Of a stretch of 39,204 nt of DNA, positions 15,290 through 22,541 are shown piece after piece. Origin of the DNA: Rhodococcus zopfii NBRC 100606 = JCM 9919 (GTDB lineage Bacteria > Actinomycetota > Actinomycetes > Mycobacteriales > Mycobacteriaceae); the NCBI RefSeq assembly GCF_001895025.1, contig NZ_BCXI01000057.1, forward strand, positions 1 to 39,204, read 5' to 3'. Position numbers and translations under genes: made by a program. The notes below the pieces were generated by a model. It saw nothing but the letters and a program-made list of their open reading frames with translations, was not told the DNA's origin and did not search any database. Within the stretch, counting starts at the first letter, position 1, and each line of letters begins with the position of its first letter.

Positions 15290-15583
15290 TCAGGCCCGCG
15301 GCGGTGCGCAGTGCACGGCCAGGTCTCGGTGTTCGGGGTGCTCGCGCCAGAACTCGCGCACGACGTCGACGTCCATGCCCTGTCCCGAGAACCCGCGTTC
15401 GGCGAGGTGCTCGAGGGTGGCGAGCTGGGCGTCACGGTCGCGGTCGATCGGATGCCCGGCGGGGTGCAGCGGCAGTCGACGAGCCCGCATTGCGATACGG
15501 CGATGCCGGCGGAATTCCTCGGTGCCGTGCTGCGGCTGCGGGGGCGGGGTGCCCATCTGGGACGGGCGCACGTACTCGGGCAT
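15290..15583 (-). CDS. Small basic satellite protein of unknown function (97 aa)
   Basis: The 97-residue basic protein has MPEYVRPSQMGTPPPQPQHGTEEFRRHRRIAMRARRLPLHPAGHP, then a helix with LATLEHLAERGFSGQGMDVDVVREFWREHPEHRD. It lies one base after the stop of the preceding gene and 16 bases before the RepA-like gene. The WREHPEHRD helix resembles short phage accessory proteins but no family is recognised. Confidence 0.6.
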   Translation of the reverse strand: MPEYVRPSQMGTPPPQPQHGTEEFRRHRRIAMRARRLPLHPAGHPIDRDRDAQLATLEHLAERGFSGQGMDVDVVREFWREHPEHRDLAVHCAPPRA

Positions 15584-15584
15584 C

Positions 15585-16004
15585 TCAGACCACCGCCCAT
15601 TCGCGTTCGTGCGACTCCTCGTCGGCGGACTCGTCCGCGGCCTGCTGCGCCTTGAGGAACCCGGCAGCCACGTCGACGGCGATCTGAGCCGATCCGCCGA
15701 TCTCCAGGTCTCCGAAGGTCACGATCCGCTCGACCGTGTGATCCGAGTGGAACCTCAGACGCCACCCGATGTGCAGGTTGCCCACGTTCGTGTCGACGAG
15801 CTGCACGCGCTCGAGGGGTCCGTCGACAGGCTTGCCGGTCTCGATTGCACGACAGGCGGGGCACACGGTGGTGCTGTCGCCCTCCCTGAGGGGGTGCGCC
15901 GAACGCATCCCCTCGGAGTCGTCGAACACGTCGCGGATGCCGCACCGGGCGGTGGCGGGCTCGCCTTCCGGGCGATTCTTGGGAACGATGTGCAGCACGG
16001 TCAT
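15585..16004 (-). CDS. Small satellite protein with a CPAC cysteine motif
   Basis: The 139-residue protein has three cysteines, with CGIRDVF near residue 21 and CPAC around residue 48, which could form a zinc ribbon or disulfide. A beta-rich middle (VQLVDTNVGNLHIGWRLRFHSDHTVERIVTFGDLEIGGSAQIAVDVAAGFLKAQ) follows, and the tail is acidic. It overlaps the preceding gene by ATGA at 16001-16004 and is followed by the next gene after one base. Function unknown. Confidence 0.6.
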   Translation of the reverse strand: MTVLHIVPKNRPEGEPATARCGIRDVFDDSEGMRSAHPLREGDSTTVCPACRAIETGKPVDGPLERVQLVDTNVGNLHIGWRLRFHSDHTVERIVTFGDLEIGGSAQIAVDVAAGFLKAQQAADESADEESHEREWAVV

Positions 16005-16321
16005 CGGGCCACCGCCGGGACGAGCACCTGGGCGGCGGCGGTCTCGACGATCTCGTACCCGATCGGCGCGTCCGGGTCGACGATCTCGCCGCGGTCCACG
16101 GGGACGTACGGGATCGGCTGGTCGAGGTTGGTGCTGGCGCCGACAAATTCGCTGCTCGGGCAGCTTGTCAGCGCCGACAACGTGGCAGGTCGCACGAGGT
16201 GCGCGACCGGGATGCCGCGGCTACCGAGCAGCTCGGGGCGATGTGCGCCGGGGGCTGCAATGCCGGGGGTGACGATCGCTGCAACGAACGCGATGATCAG
16301 AGCTTTGGTACTCTCGAGCAT
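16001..16321 (-). CDS. Small exported or membrane-anchored satellite protein
   Basis: The 106-residue product begins MLESTKALIIAFVAAIVTPGIAAPG, a hydrophobic stretch of about 17 residues with a plausible signal-peptidase site after GIAA. The mature part is short and rich in Pro and Val. ATG 16321 has GAGGAGAGA upstream. A secreted product in an otherwise cytoplasmic early operon could be a superinfection-exclusion or host-modifying factor. That is speculation from its location; no family is recognised. Confidence 0.6.
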   Translation of the reverse strand: MLESTKALIIAFVAAIVTPGIAAPGAHRPELLGSRGIPVAHLVRPATLSALTSCPSSEFVGASTNLDQPIPYVPVDRGEIVDPDAPIGYEIVETAAAQVLVPAVAR

Positions 16322-16388
16322 GAATCTCTCCTCGTGAGGATGGTGGGATTTCGTCTTGATGCCTCGGCGGCGGCAATCCGCCGGGGCA

Positions 16389-16610
16389 TCACTCATTGGT
16401 GGCCGATCCGCCCGTGGCTTGAGCCTCGAGCCATGCATCGACGTCCGACCAGCGGTAACGGCAGGTCCCGTTGACCTTGAAGTACTTCGGGCCGGTGCCG
16501 TTCATGGCCCAAATCGCGAGCGTCTGCGGAGCCTTGCCGAGGTATTCGGCAACCTCCTTGCGACTGCCGAGACCCTGGGCGTGAAGTCCGCCGCGTGTGG
16601 ATACGGTCAT
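16389..16610 (-). CDS. xis: Excisionase-like helix-turn-helix protein
   Basis: The 73-residue protein has the winged helix of the HTH_17/MerR-like excisionase family: LGSRKEVAEYLGKAPQTLAIWAMNGTGPKYFKVNGTCRYRWSDVDAWLEAQ. Such proteins bind beside att arms and tilt integrase toward excision (established). It is the first gene of the leftward operon. ATG 16610 is preferred over 16643 because AAGGGAAGAGG lies just upstream, and the longer form would start inside the operator palindrome. Repression by the divergent regulator is expected. Confidence 0.82.
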   Translation of the reverse strand: MTVSTRGGLHAQGLGSRKEVAEYLGKAPQTLAIWAMNGTGPKYFKVNGTCRYRWSDVDAWLEAQATGGSATNE

Positions 16611-16626
16611 TGCCTCTTCCCTTCGA

Positions 16627-16722
16627 TAGTGCTGCATCAGCACTATTTCTAACGATTCCGTGCTGATGTGATCCTACTATGAACTGTATTCGCCCGATAC
16701 GCAAGTGGGACGTATAGTGCTG
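16627..16722. promoter_or_regulatory. Operator region between excisionase and repressor
   Basis: A perfect 19-bp palindrome, TAGTGCTGCATCAGCACTA, lies at 16627-16645. A half-site GTGCTGATG is at 16660-16668, and another TAGTGCTG at 16715-16722, right in front of the repressor start. One recognition sequence placed at both divergent promoters is the pattern of a phage genetic switch. The excisionase promoter should lie around 16646-16680; its boxes are weak. Confidence 0.75.
16689..16718 (+). promoter_or_regulatory. Candidate promoter of the repressor gene
   Basis: A -10 box TATAGT (16713-16718) and a weak -35 TTCGCC (16689-16694) are 18 bp apart. The expected transcription start is near 16725, the A of the repressor ATG. 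No ribosome-binding sequence precedes the ATG, so the mRNA may be leaderless. Confidence 0.5.
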
Positions 16723-16724
16723 GC

Positions 16725-17300
16725 ATGACACAATCAACCTGGAATCAGCGGATGGTCTCGGCCATCGGAAAGCACGTGAAGGCAATACGGGAATCGAAGT
16801 CCCCGAAGCTATCTGCGGAAAGGCTCGCCGAACGGGTATCGCAGCTCGGCTACCCGTACAGCCGCTCGGCGCTGGTGAACCTCGAATACGGGCGAAAGAA
16901 GACGCTCGAAGTCTCCGAATTGATCGTCATCGCGGAGGCTTTGGATGTACCGCCCGTCGAACTTCTCTTCCCCGGCTTGATGGTCGAAGAGTGCGAGTTC
17001 CTGCCTGGTCATTTCACGACCGCCTGGGACTCCCTGAAGCGATTCACCGGAGAGGCTGCACTCGGCGGTATCGCCATGCGCGACCAGCGGGAATACAACC
17101 TCTCGCTGATGCGAGCGCTCGACCACAACACCGCGCAAGCTCTCGAGGCCTCAGCCCGACGCTCGGCCGCGCTATCCGACGGCGACCTCGCGCGTGTCGA
17201 GTTCGAAGACTCGCGCCTCGATGCACTCAGAAAGCACGACGCACTTCTGAAGGACAACATCCGGGCGGCCGGATACGACGTGGGCGGTGGCGATGAGTAG
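16725..17300 (+). CDS. XRE-family repressor of the satellite
   Basis: The 191-residue DNA-binding protein has an N-terminal HTH_3 domain (about 10-78): IGKHVKAIRESKSPKLSAERLAERVSQLGYPYSRSALVNLEYGRKKTLEVSELIVIAEALDVPPVELLFPG. It is followed by a helical, charged C-terminal part without a LexA-type protease signature. It is divergent from the excisionase and faces operator repeats, so it probably maintains the integrated state. Its stop overlaps the integrase start. Because it has no autoprotease domain, induction may need an antirepressor, perhaps from a helper phage (inference). Confidence 0.85.
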   Translation: MTQSTWNQRMVSAIGKHVKAIRESKSPKLSAERLAERVSQLGYPYSRSALVNLEYGRKKTLEVSELIVIAEALDVPPVELLFPGLMVEECEFLPGHFTTAWDSLKRFTGEAALGGIAMRDQREYNLSLMRALDHNTAQALEASARRSAALSDGDLARVEFEDSRLDALRKHDALLKDNIRAAGYDVGGGDE

Positions 17301-18513
17301 GCCACGTATCGAGATCGGGCAGTGGGGGAAGATCTCGACCTCACAGCAGGTCGGCGGGCGCTACCGTGCGTCGGCTCGATACCGCGACACGGACGGGCAG
17401 ACCCGCACCGTCCAGGCCTTCGGTGGCAGCGGAGCGGAGGCGGAACGCCGTCTTCGAGCGGCCCTCCATGAGCGCGGACGCGCCACAGCATCGGACCTGT
17501 CCCCCGCTACCGACATCGCCACGCTCGGCAAGGTCTGGCTGGACGAACTCGAGCACGTCGGTGAACTGTCCCCCCAGACAATCGCCCAATACCGCACCGA
17601 CGTCGACAACACGATCTGCGCACCGAAGACCGGCATCGGTGGGCTACTGCTCCGGGAAGCCACGACATCGAGAATCGACCGGTTTCTCAAGACCGTGAGT
17701 GAGAAGCATCCCGCCAAGGCCCGGCGGATTCGGACCATCCTCGGTCAGATGCTCGGACTGGCGGCCCGGCACGACGCGGTGGACACGAACCCCGTGCGGG
17801 ACGTCGCACGTATCCGTGGCAGCAAGAAGACCGTCCGGGCGCTCACGATCGACGAGCTCGAGGTGCTGCGGCGCCACGTGAAGCTCTGGGAATCCGGTTC
17901 GGTTCCCGGTTCCGTACCCGGTGTCCCGGAACCGCAGAACCGCGGCGGCCGTCCACGCGCTCGGGGTCTGCTTGATCTCGTGGACGTATTGCTCGGCACC
18001 GGTGCGCGCATCGGGGAGGTACTGGCACTGCGGTGGTCGGACATCGATCTCACGGCGGAACCGGCTACAGCGACGATCTCGGGGACGGTGGTGCGCCTGC
18101 CCGGGAAGATGGGCGACGGGGGCGGCCTGGTGCGCCAGGGACGGACGAAAACGGACTCGGGGTATAGAACGGTCAAACTCCCCAAATTCACCCGTACAAC
18201 GCTCCTGAGACTGTCGGTGAACGCAAAACCCACGGCAGACGATCTCGTGTTCCCGTCATCGGCCGGCACTCTCCGTGACCCTCACAACGTCCGGCGGCAG
18301 TGGCGGGACGCTCGGGGGGAACGGTTCGCGTGGGTCACCCCCCACAGCTTCCGTCGCACGGTGGCAACCCTGATCGACCGGGAGTCGTCGACCGAGGATG
18401 CGGCGAGCCAACTCGGGCACAGTGGGACTGCGGTGACCCGAAAGCACTACATCGAGAAGGCGGCTGCGGCCCCAGACCTCACGGACGTGCTGGAGCAGTT
18501 CAGGGCCGGCTGA
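17287..18513 (+). CDS. int: Tyrosine site-specific integrase
   Basis: The 408-residue recombinase integrates the element at tRNA-Arg. The N-terminal part has an arm-binding domain (RYRASARYRDTDGQTRTVQAFGG), then a core-binding SAM-like domain (about 75-175). The catalytic domain shows Arg241 (GARIGEVLALRW), HSFRRT with His353 and Arg356, LGHSG His378 and nucleophile Tyr388 (HYIEKA). A short Gly/Pro/Val insertion, GSVPGSVPGVPEP, lies before the first arginine. The start is GTG 17287 or the ATG 17293; both overlap the repressor stop. It reads toward the adjacent att core, the usual arrangement. Confidence 0.95.
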   Translation: MAMSRPRIEIGQWGKISTSQQVGGRYRASARYRDTDGQTRTVQAFGGSGAEAERRLRAALHERGRATASDLSPATDIATLGKVWLDELEHVGELSPQTIAQYRTDVDNTICAPKTGIGGLLLREATTSRIDRFLKTVSEKHPAKARRIRTILGQMLGLAARHDAVDTNPVRDVARIRGSKKTVRALTIDELEVLRRHVKLWESGSVPGSVPGVPEPQNRGGRPRARGLLDLVDVLLGTGARIGEVLALRWSDIDLTAEPATATISGTVVRLPGKMGDGGGLVRQGRTKTDSGYRTVKLPKFTRTTLLRLSVNAKPTADDLVFPSSAGTLRDPHNVRRQWRDARGERFAWVTPHSFRRTVATLIDRESSTEDAASQLGHSGTAVTRKHYIEKAAAAPDLTDVLEQFRAG

Positions 18514-18519
18514 TCGGTC

Positions 18520-18542
18520 AATCCGTGTCGATTCCGTGTCGT
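18520..18542. promoter_or_regulatory. Right integrase arm-type sites (candidate)
   Basis: Two tandem copies of the arm motif, AATCCGTGTCGA (18520-18531) and ATTCCGTGTCGT (18531-18542), lie 6 bases after the integrase stop. They match the left cluster at 9366-9480 in sequence and orientation. Confidence 0.6.
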
Positions 18543-18565
18543 CGTGACCCGATATCCGGACACGA

Positions 18566-18605
18566 GAAAGCCCCCCGCCTGCATTTCTGCTGGTGGGGGG
18601 CTTTC
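18566..18605 (-). terminator. Terminator at the integrase side, downstream of tRNA-Arg
   Basis: Arms 18566-18579 and 18592-18605 form a 14-bp stem with one G-T pair and a 12-base loop. The core is AAAGCCCCCC pairing with GGGGGGCTTT. It ends the rightward integrase transcript and the leftward tRNA-Arg transcript. It belongs to the element, lying inside the att core, whereas the hairpin at 9269-9302 is the host's. Confidence 0.8.
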
Positions 18606-18608
18606 GTG

Positions 18609-18644
18609 TGTGCGCCCGAAGGGATTCGAACCCCTAACCTTCTG
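18609..18644. repeat. Right attachment site (within tRNA-Arg)
   Basis: This 36-bp copy of the repeat matches 9305-9340 exactly. It covers the tRNA from the 3' end back through the T arm and variable loop to the 3' side of the anticodon stem (tRNA positions about 40-73), so integration restores a complete tRNA. Confidence 0.9.
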
Positions 18645-18683
18645 ATCCGTAGTCAGATGCTCTATCCGTTGAGCTACGGGCGC
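18611..18683 (-). tRNA. tRNA-Arg(ACG), host gene used as integration site
   Basis: The 73-nt cloverleaf starts GCGCCCGTAGCTC. The acceptor stem GCGCCCG pairs with CGGGCGC, and the discriminator is A. The anticodon loop CTACGGA gives anticodon ACG. The T arm is AGGGG-TTCGAAT-CCCTT. The CCA is not encoded. Its 3' half is supplied by the integrated element. Confidence 0.97.
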
Positions 18684-18726
18684 ATGTCTGTATTCAATTG
18701 TTCCGCCGGTGAACCATACACCAACG

Positions 18727-18818
18727 TGGCGGAGGCGAGAGGATTTGAACCTCCGGTCCCCTGTAAGGGGGACAACTCATTAGCAGTGAGTCCCATTCGG
18801 CCGCTCTGGCACGCCTCC
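18727..18818 (-). tRNA. tRNA-Ser(GCT)
   Basis: Acceptor stem GGAGGCG pairs with CGCCTCC, the discriminator is G and CCA is encoded at 18727-18729. The anticodon stem-loop is CTCA-CTGCTAA-TGAG with anticodon GCT. A long class II variable arm (GTCCCC...GGGGAC) is present. It is 43 bases upstream of tRNA-Arg on the same strand, so co-transcription is likely. Confidence 0.97.
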
Positions 18819-18894
18819 TCGGGGGGTTTCGATTCTCTCGAACCGCCGGACCGAAACATTACACATGCTCCGCCGGTAAATGCAAAACAGCTGG

Positions 18895-19605
18895 TCAGCG
18901 CATGTGTACGTCGAACCAGTCGAAGATTCTGCGCCGCGCGTCGACGATCGCAGCCTCCCGCGGATCCGACTCCGGATCGACCGTCGCGTGCTCGACCGGA
19001 GGCTCGTCCGGGCGATGCGCCAGTCCCGGATAGCCGACCACGAGGGTCGGCGCGTCCGCACGGGCCGCGACCTCCCGCAGCCGCTCGACGTCGGCGGACG
19101 GTGTGGTCGGGTCGTCCTCCCCGTACAACCCGAGCCACGGCGCCTGTAGCGAACCGACGATCGACACCAGAGCCGGCGCGTCCGGATGCACCGGCTTCGC
19201 GATACCGCGCGAGGCGACACTCACCACCGCACCGACCCGGCGTTGCGTGGCCACGACGAGCGCGGCGACGCCGGCGTCGTCGAATCCGACGACCCCGATC
19301 GTGTCCGCGGACACTCCCCGCCCTGCAATCCACTCGAACGTCGCATCGACGTCGGCGAACAGGGCGTCCCCGAACACCTCGACGTCGGAACTCGCCGGCT
19401 CGCGATGGAACAGATGCGGTGCGACGACGAGCCAGCGTTCCCCGGCCAGCGCGTCCATGAACTGCAGCAATGCCGGCGCGAACACGCGCGATTCGTGCAG
19501 GAGCACGATCGCGCCGCGGGCCGTTCCGTCCGGGCGGACGACCGTCAGCGGTACCTGCCCCGCGTCCCCCGGCAAAGGAGCCGATACGGTGCTGATCACC
19601 TGCAT
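18895..19605 (-). CDS. Dienelactone hydrolase-like alpha/beta hydrolase with Asp at the nucleophile position
   Basis: The 236-residue protein has the dienelactone hydrolase fold. GAIVLLHESRVFAP is the oxyanion region, VVGFDDAGVAAL is the nucleophile elbow, YGEDDPTTPSADV carries the acid, and AHRPDEPP carries the histidine. In classical members the elbow is GFCxGG with a catalytic cysteine; here it reads GFDDAG (107-112), so Asp109 takes the nucleophile position. That may indicate different chemistry or loss of activity. ATG 19605 is preferred; a longer form to 19677 would overlap the divergent pat gene. Substrate unknown. Confidence 0.8.
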   Translation of the reverse strand: MQVISTVSAPLPGDAGQVPLTVVRPDGTARGAIVLLHESRVFAPALLQFMDALAGERWLVVAPHLFHREPASSDVEVFGDALFADVDATFEWIAGRGVSADTIGVVGFDDAGVAALVVATQRRVGAVVSVASRGIAKPVHPDAPALVSIVGSLQAPWLGLYGEDDPTTPSADVERLREVAARADAPTLVVGYPGLAHRPDEPPVEHATVDPESDPREAAIVDARRRIFDWFDVHMR

Positions 19606-19667
19606 GCTGTACACGATCGCACGACCACCGCGTGTGCGCACGCGATCACCGGGCGCATAATCGCAGG

Positions 19668-20747
19668 GTGACTCCACGCACTCGTCCCGACCTCGCCTCC
19701 ATCCCCGCCTACGTTCCCGGGCGGAGCTTTCCGGGGGCGATCAAGCTGGCCAGCAACGAGACGACCCACGGTCCGCTGCCGAGCGTGCGGGAGGCCATCG
19801 CCGAGGCGACGACGACTCTCAACCGGTATCCGGACAACACTTCCGCGGCGCTCATCGGCGCCCTGTCCGAACGACTCCACGTCGAGCCCGAACGCATCGC
19901 GGTCGGATGCGGTTCGGTGAGCCTGTGCCAGGAACTCGTTCAGGTCACCTGCAACGCCGGCGACGAGGTCGTCTACTCGTGGCGGTCGTTCGAGGCATAC
20001 CCCGTGGTCGCGGCGGTGGCGGGCGCGACGGCGGTGCCGGTGCCCAACACCGCCGAGCACGGGCACGACCTGCCCGCGATGCTCGCCGCGATCACCGACC
20101 GCACCCGCTTGATCTTCGTGTGCAACCCGAACAATCCGACCGGTTCGCTGCTGGGCCGCGACGAACTCGAGAAGTTCCTCGACGCCGTGCCGCCGCACGT
20201 CGTGGTGGCGCTGGACGAAGCGTACTTCGAATACGTGCGTCCCGCGCCCGGCGAGGATCTGCCCGACGGCCTCACCCTCGCGGAGGGGCGGCGCAACGTC
20301 GTCGTCCTGCGGACGTTCTCGAAGGCGTACGGCCTGGCGGGGCTGCGCATCGGGTATGCCGTCGCCGATCCCGAGATCGTCACCTCGCTCGGGAAGGTGC
20401 ACACGCCGTTCGCGGTGAGTTCGCTCGCTCAGAGCGCGGCGATCGCGTCGCTCGCGGCGGCGGGGGAACTCCTCGACCGCACCGAGCAGGTCGTCGCCGA
20501 GCGCAGCCGGATGTTCGACGCGCTGACCGCAGCCGGCTACCCGGTGCCGCCCAGCGCCGCGAACTTCCTGTGGCTGCCCCTCGGTGAGTGCTCTCCGGCG
20601 TTCTCCGAGGCCAGCGCCGAGGCAGGTGTCGTGATCCGGCACTACGGCACCGACGGTGCCCGCGTGACGGTCGGCGATCCGCACGAGAACGACGCGTTCC
20701 TCGCGTTCGCGGCCGGGCCGGGCCGCGCGTACGCAGGTCTCGAATAG
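19668..20747 (+). CDS. pat: Aromatic / histidinol-phosphate-type aminotransferase
   Basis: The 359-residue PLP enzyme of fold type I begins MTPRTRPDLASIPAYVPGRSFPGAIKLASNETTHGPLPSVREAI and matches, from memory, the mycobacterial HisC2/Pat protein closely. Visible features are NRYPDN, GCGSVSLCQELVQV, FVCNPNNPTG, the PLP aspartate region DEAYFEYV, and the Schiff-base lysine in TFSKAYGLAGLRIGYA. Pat proteins transfer amino groups to aromatic keto acids such as phenylpyruvate (established for relatives). GTG 19668 is chosen because it begins the conserved N-terminus. It is divergent from the hydrolase and followed by the secreted nucleotidase. Confidence 0.9.
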   Translation: MTPRTRPDLASIPAYVPGRSFPGAIKLASNETTHGPLPSVREAIAEATTTLNRYPDNTSAALIGALSERLHVEPERIAVGCGSVSLCQELVQVTCNAGDEVVYSWRSFEAYPVVAAVAGATAVPVPNTAEHGHDLPAMLAAITDRTRLIFVCNPNNPTGSLLGRDELEKFLDAVPPHVVVALDEAYFEYVRPAPGEDLPDGLTLAEGRRNVVVLRTFSKAYGLAGLRIGYAVADPEIVTSLGKVHTPFAVSSLAQSAAIASLAAAGELLDRTEQVVAERSRMFDALTAAGYPVPPSAANFLWLPLGECSPAFSEASAEAGVVIRHYGTDGARVTVGDPHENDAFLAFAAGPGRAYAGLE

Positions 20748-20855
20748 GTCCGGATCCACCGCGAACGAGACTCAACCGTTACCTGCGGGTGGCGGGGGCG
20801 TGACCCGACGTTGACACACTCACAGGGCACGGCGGCGGAACGCGGAGGAAGCTGG

Positions 20856-22541
20856 ATGGGTGGTCGCGTATCGCGTCGGCGCGGCGTATCCCTGGCTTGC
20901 GCGTCCGCGATCCTGTGGGCGGCGACCGGCCTCGGACCGGCGGCCGCCCGGACTCCCGAGATCGTGCCGCTGCGACTCATCGCCTTCGGCGACCTCCACG
21001 GCAGCCTGCTGCCACCGCACGGTGCCCGCAGCGAGGTCGTCCGGTCCGACGGCGAGTCCGTTCCCGCAGGTGGCGCCGCCTATCTCGCCGCGTACGTCCG
21101 GCAACTGCGCGGCCAGGCCGCGAACTCGGTGCTGTATTCGGTGGGCGACGCGTGGGGGTCGTCGCCACTCGAATCGGCGATGTTCCACGACGAGCCGACC
21201 GTCGAACTGCTCAACGCGCTGGACCTGAACGCCCTGGGGCTGGGCAACCACGAGTTCGACCACGGCGTGGCGGAGTTGCGGCGTCTGCGCGACGGCGGCT
21301 GCCATCCCGAGGGGTGTCGATACGCCCCCCGGTTCGGGGGCGCGCAGTTCCCCGTGGTCGGCGCGAATCTGTTCACGGCCGACGGCACGCCCGCCGCCCT
21401 GCCGTTCAGCGTCGACTACGTCGACGGAGTGCCGGTCGGCGTCATCGGGGTGCTTCCCCGCAACACCCCGGACGTGATCAGCGCCGAATCCATCGAGGGC
21501 ATGCAGTTCGGGGACGAGATCGAGGCCGTCGACCGCACCGCCGACACCCTCGATTCGCTGGGCGTCCGGTCGATCGTGCTGCTCTACAAGGGTGACCTGC
21601 CGGTGCCCACCGGTCACGACGCGTGCGATCCGGAGTGGGGTCCGGCCGCAACCGTCGCCACCCGGGTCTCACCGAAGGTCGACATCATCGTCACCGCGGA
21701 CGGCGACACCCACTTCAACTGCAGTTTCACCGATCCGCTCGGCAAGCCGCGCACCGTGGTGCAGGGCGCCTCGCACGGACGGATCCTTTCGGTCGCCGAT
21801 CTCACCATCGACCGCGAGACTCGCGACGTGATCCGCGACCGCACCGTCTCGTTCAACCAGGTCGTCACGCACGACATCGCCCCGGATCCTCGGACGAAGG
21901 ACTTCGTCGACCGGGCCGTCGGCGAGTCCGCTGCGGTCGCCGGACAGCCGGTCGGGACCATCACCGCCGATCTCACGCGGGAGAAATCGGTCGGCGGCGA
22001 ATCCGCCCTCGGCGACGTCATCGCCGACGCGCAGCTCGCCGGCGCGGAATCGACGGGCGCGCAGATCGCGCTGACCAACCCGGACGGCATCCGCGCGGAC
22101 CTGACCCACGCCGACGACGGCGTCGTCACGTACGGCGAGAGCTACGCGGTGCAGCCGTTCGGAAACCGCCTGCAACGGCTCGAAATCACGGGCGCGCAGC
22201 TCGTCACGATCCTCGAACAACAGTTCCAGACCGACCTGTTCGGCGGGCCGTTCGAACGGATCCTCGCACCGTCGCACACGCTTCACTACACCATGGACCG
22301 GGCGGCGGCACCGGGGCAGCGGATCCTGGACGTGACGGTCGCGGGACAGCCGCTGGATCCCGCCGCGACGTACGTCGTCATCGTCAACGACTTCCTGGCC
22401 GAGGGCGGTGACGGCTTCACGGCGTTCACCGAGGCGCGACGCACGACGGGCGCCGGTCCCGACCTCGAGGCGCTGAACCGGTACCTGTCCACGCACGGAC
22501 CGATCGCACCCCCGCCGGCCGATCGCATCAGCGTCCGCTGA
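20856..22541 (+). CDS. Secreted 5'-nucleotidase / metallophosphatase family protein
   Basis: The 561-residue exported enzyme has an N-terminal signal (RRRGVSLACASAILWAATGLGPAAA), a metallophosphatase domain with LIAFGDLHGSLLP and LGLGNHEFDHG metal-binding motifs, and a C-terminal 5_nucleotid_C domain with SALGDVIADAQL, ALTNPDGIRADL and YGESYAVQPFGNRL. Family members hydrolyse nucleotides, 2',3'-cyclic nucleotides or related phosphoesters outside the cell. ATG 20856 is preferred because it has GGAGGAAGCTGG upstream; a TTG at 20811 would place extra polar residues before the signal. Its 3' end overlaps the convergent mycolyltransferase gene by 14 bases. Confidence 0.88.
   Translation: MGGRVSRRRGVSLACASAILWAATGLGPAAARTPEIVPLRLIAFGDLHGSLLPPHGARSEVVRSDGESVPAGGAAYLAAYVRQLRGQAANSVLYSVGDAWGSSPLESAMFHDEPTVELLNALDLNALGLGNHEFDHGVAELRRLRDGGCHPEGCRYAPRFGGAQFPVVGANLFTADGTPAALPFSVDYVDGVPVGVIGVLPRNTPDVISAESIEGMQFGDEIEAVDRTADTLDSLGVRSIVLLYKGDLPVPTGHDACDPEWGPAATVATRVSPKVDIIVTADGDTHFNCSFTDPLGKPRTVVQGASHGRILSVADLTIDRETRDVIRDRTVSFNQVVTHDIAPDPRTKDFVDRAVGESAAVAGQPVGTITADLTREKSVGGESALGDVIADAQLAGAESTGAQIALTNPDGIRADLTHADDGVVTYGESYAVQPFGNRLQRLEITGAQLVTILEQQFQTDLFGGPFERILAPSHTLHYTMDRAAAPGQRILDVTVAGQPLDPAATYVVIVNDFLAEGGDGFTAFTEARRTTGAGPDLEALNRYLSTHGPIAPPPADRISVR

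Larger units (their letters stand above)
9305..18644. mobile_element. Integrated phage satellite / phiRv1-phiRv2-like prophage, 9.3 kb
   Basis: The element is bounded by an exact 36-bp direct repeat (9305-9340 and 18609-18644) matching the 3' part of tRNA-Arg(ACG). Contents in leftward order from the integrase end are integrase and repressor (rightward), then excisionase, three small proteins, a RepA-like ATPase, two small proteins, a scaffold-like protein, HK97-type capsid protein, small terminase and large terminase. I find no portal, maturation protease, connector, tail or lysis gene. The size and gene set recall the mycobacterial phiRv1/phiRv2 elements and capsid-encoding satellites (established knowledge). 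All genes are intact, so it may still be mobile with a helper phage (inference). Confidence 0.88.

Noticed and set aside
18300..19460. 386-residue plus-strand frame across the tRNA genes
   Set aside because: It reads through the integrase end in another frame and antisense through tRNA-Arg and tRNA-Ser, giving a spurious protein.
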